Shown here: positions 62,493 through 64,000 of the stretch, one piece after another
Layout: each line of letters starts with the position of its first letter
Numbering within the stretch: the first letter of the stretch is position 1
Source: Plecoglossus altivelis
Lineage: Eukaryota; Chordata; Actinopteri; Osmeriformes; Plecoglossidae
Assembly (NCBI GenBank): GCA_036571765.1
Contig: BROE01000013.1
Location: 7,779,903-7,843,902, forward strand
Length of the DNA stretch: 64,000 nt
Direction of reading: 5' to 3'
Notes under the pieces: generated by a model
The model's database searches: none
What the model was told of the DNA's origin: nothing
The model's input: the letters and a program-made list of their open reading frames with translations, nothing else
Made by a program: the position numbers and the translations under genes

Positions 62493-63088
62493 AGAGGACA
62501 GGGGAGAGATGGACAGCATGCAGTGATGCAGGTAGACAGAGAGAGACAGGTGGGACAGAGACAGGTGGGAGAGAGAGAGAGAACATTTGACAAACGTGGA
62601 GGAAAAGACCAGCCTTCACTCCTATATTGTCCCAGGGGTTGATTTTTTTTGGGGGGGGAGAGGAAGAAAATAAGCGAGGGATCTTCGGAGGAGAGGACGA
62701 TCGAGCCACTGTAGAAATGGTGGGATGAACAGGGGAGACGTGGGAGAGAGAGGGGGATGGAGGAAGAGCGATGAGACGAGGAAGAGGGGGAGAACCAGCT
62801 ATACAACACGTACAGGGTCTTTTCATCTTGGTGGAGGAGGGAGAGAGGAGGAGGGGAAGGGTTGAGTCAGGAAGAGAGGGAGGGGCTTGGCACAGACCCC
62901 TCACACTCAGGTGTGGGGATGGAAGGAGTGGTGGGGTTGTGGTCCAGAAATAAGCGAGCCAGTTAGGCAGTCAGTCGGACACAGGCGTGGCCAGCTCCAG
63001 TTGAACCCCGCCCCCCCTCCTTCCTCCCTGCTCCTCCACTCTCCCTCCAGGCAGGGCTGTGATAGGCTGCGTGTCCTGTCCGTCAGGC

Positions 63089-63870
63089 TCACAGGTAGAG
63101 CTCCTTGGATCTGATATGATGTAGCTTCTCCCGTAGCATGCGGAAGGAGGGGCGCACAGCGGCGTCCAGGGTCCAGCACTGCTTCATCAGGTCATACACC
63201 ACAGGGGGGCAGCCGTCCGGGGCGTCCATCTTGTAGCCCTTCTCCACGCGAGGCACCACCTCCTTCAGGGGCTGGATGTGCGTGCGCACGTGCGTGGATG
63301 TTTGCGTATTTCCGTGTGCATGGGAGGGGGGGAGAGCAGAGACATTTTTAGAATACTGATTTAGAGATCACACACACAGGCAACACTGTCCTCTGCTGGT
63401 TACAGGAGGAATGGGCAACATATGAGTCAAGCTGCAGCTGGGGTTTACTTACAATTCTGGGGTAAGGCACACGGCCAAAGGAGTAGATCTCCCAGAGCAG
63501 GATACCGTAGCTCCACACGTCTGATTTGGTGGAAAACCTCTGGACAAAGGAAGCCATGGTCAAACACGTCTCAGCAAACGCTGAGATCCTTGAACATGCC
63601 TCTGTTTCTTTCATGAATCCCTCCCTCTCTCACTCCATCTGCCTGTTCCCTGCCCGTGCCCCACTCCCCCGCACCTTCTCTCTCAGCGCCTCGGGGGAGG
63701 TCCACTTGACGGGCAGCTTGGCCGTGTCCTGCACGGATGACGCCTCTTTGGTCAGGCCGAAGTCGCTGACCTTGGCGATGTTGTCGTCGGAAACCAGCAC
63801 GTTGCGCGCTGCCAGGTCTCGGTGGACAAAGTTAGCAGCCTCCAGATACTCCATGGCTTCACACACATCA
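63089..63870 (-). CDS. csk: CSK, C-terminal Src kinase, last three coding exons (partial)
   Basis: CSK is the cytosolic tyrosine kinase that switches off Src-family kinases by phosphorylating their C-terminal tyrosine. Three exons are visible on the minus strand: 63870-63675, 63539-63453 and 63271-63089. They cover the C-terminal half of the kinase domain: the catalytic loop HRDLAARN, DFG in KVSDFGLTKEAS, the activation-segment end KWTSPEALREK, then STKSDVWSYGILLWEIYSFG and the tail KGYKMDAPDGCPP. The protein ends SKELYL (human THELHL). Frame is kept across both introns, and exon -3 begins with the last base of a split codon. The SH3, SH2 and N-lobe exons lie beyond the right edge. The usual APE alanine is a serine here. 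Csk next to cplx3 and ulk3 is the human 15q24 arrangement. Confidence 0.95.
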
Positions 63871-64000
63871 CTGGGACAGACGGATAGGGGAACACGTTTA
63901 CAGGATGAACTGCATTCCGCATATTTCACAAATGCCAAAGCGACTACAATGCAGTAACTATAATTGATGGCATCAGCAAAAAATCGATGTCTTACAGAGA

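Larger units (their letters stand above)
57850..63088. other. csk 3' flank, repeat-rich
   Basis: The right end must contain the csk 3' UTR (minus strand). Candidate minus-strand AATAAA signals lie near 62305, 61797 and 61568. The rest holds CA arrays and a purine minisatellite, with no supportable exon. Confidence 0.45.

Overview
This window is nuclear DNA of a ray-finned (teleost) fish. The genes are split into many short exons with GT/AG introns, simple-sequence repeats (CA, GA, ATGT, GGGA) are dense, and every recognisable protein is a vertebrate orthologue. The human orthologues of six of the seven genes lie on chromosome 15q: LRRC49 and LARP6 (15q23), TM2D3 and TARS3 (15q26.3), ULK3, CPLX3 and CSK (15q24.1). 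GAS1 is the exception; in human it is on 9q. I saw no bacterial, viral or CRISPR-like system. I could not name the species.

Layout, left to right. (1) 1-4481: repeat-rich DNA with two minisatellites, inside or beyond the 3' half of lrrc49. (2) 4482-10442, minus: eight coding exons of lrrc49, a leucine-rich-repeat subunit of the tubulin polyglutamylase complex; its 3' half is off the left edge. (3) 10443-13874: divergent lrrc49/larp6 promoter interval, with an RFX-like X-box near lrrc49 and a TATA-like box near larp6. (4) 13875-17273, plus: larp6 in three exons, with a poly(A) signal at 18097. (5) 18844-19055: a palindromic hAT-type MITE with 8-bp target-site duplications. (6) 20704-22652, minus: tm2d3, six exons. 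(7) 23452-29342, minus: tars3 (threonyl-tRNA synthetase), 19 exons, 805 aa. (8) 29343-30054: a compact head-to-head tars3/ulk3 promoter. (9) 30055-36870, plus: ulk3, 16 exons, 467 aa. (10) 40899-41651, minus: an intronless gas1 gene. (11) 45093-48599, minus: cplx3, three exons, with a prenylation-type C-terminus. (12) 48600-63088: about 14 kb with no supportable exon and many microsatellites. (13) 63089-63870, minus: the last three coding exons of csk; the rest is off the right edge.

For the seven multi-exon genes I worked out exon boundaries by hand. Reading frame is kept across every junction I could check, and the complete genes come out close to their human lengths (LARP6 512 vs about 491 aa, TM2D3 261 vs 247, TARS3 805 vs 802, ULK3 467 vs 472, CPLX3 155 vs 158). 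Human lengths and sequences are from memory, not from a search.

The most notable observations are: a 52-bp tandem duplication that copies a ulk3 splice donor into its own intron; an unbroken in-frame 158-codon extension upstream of the expected larp6 start; an X-box in front of the ciliary/tubulin gene lrrc49; and gas1 sitting between ulk3 and cplx3, which places a Hedgehog co-receptor tail-to-tail with a GLI-modifying kinase. I found no clear new multi-gene system.
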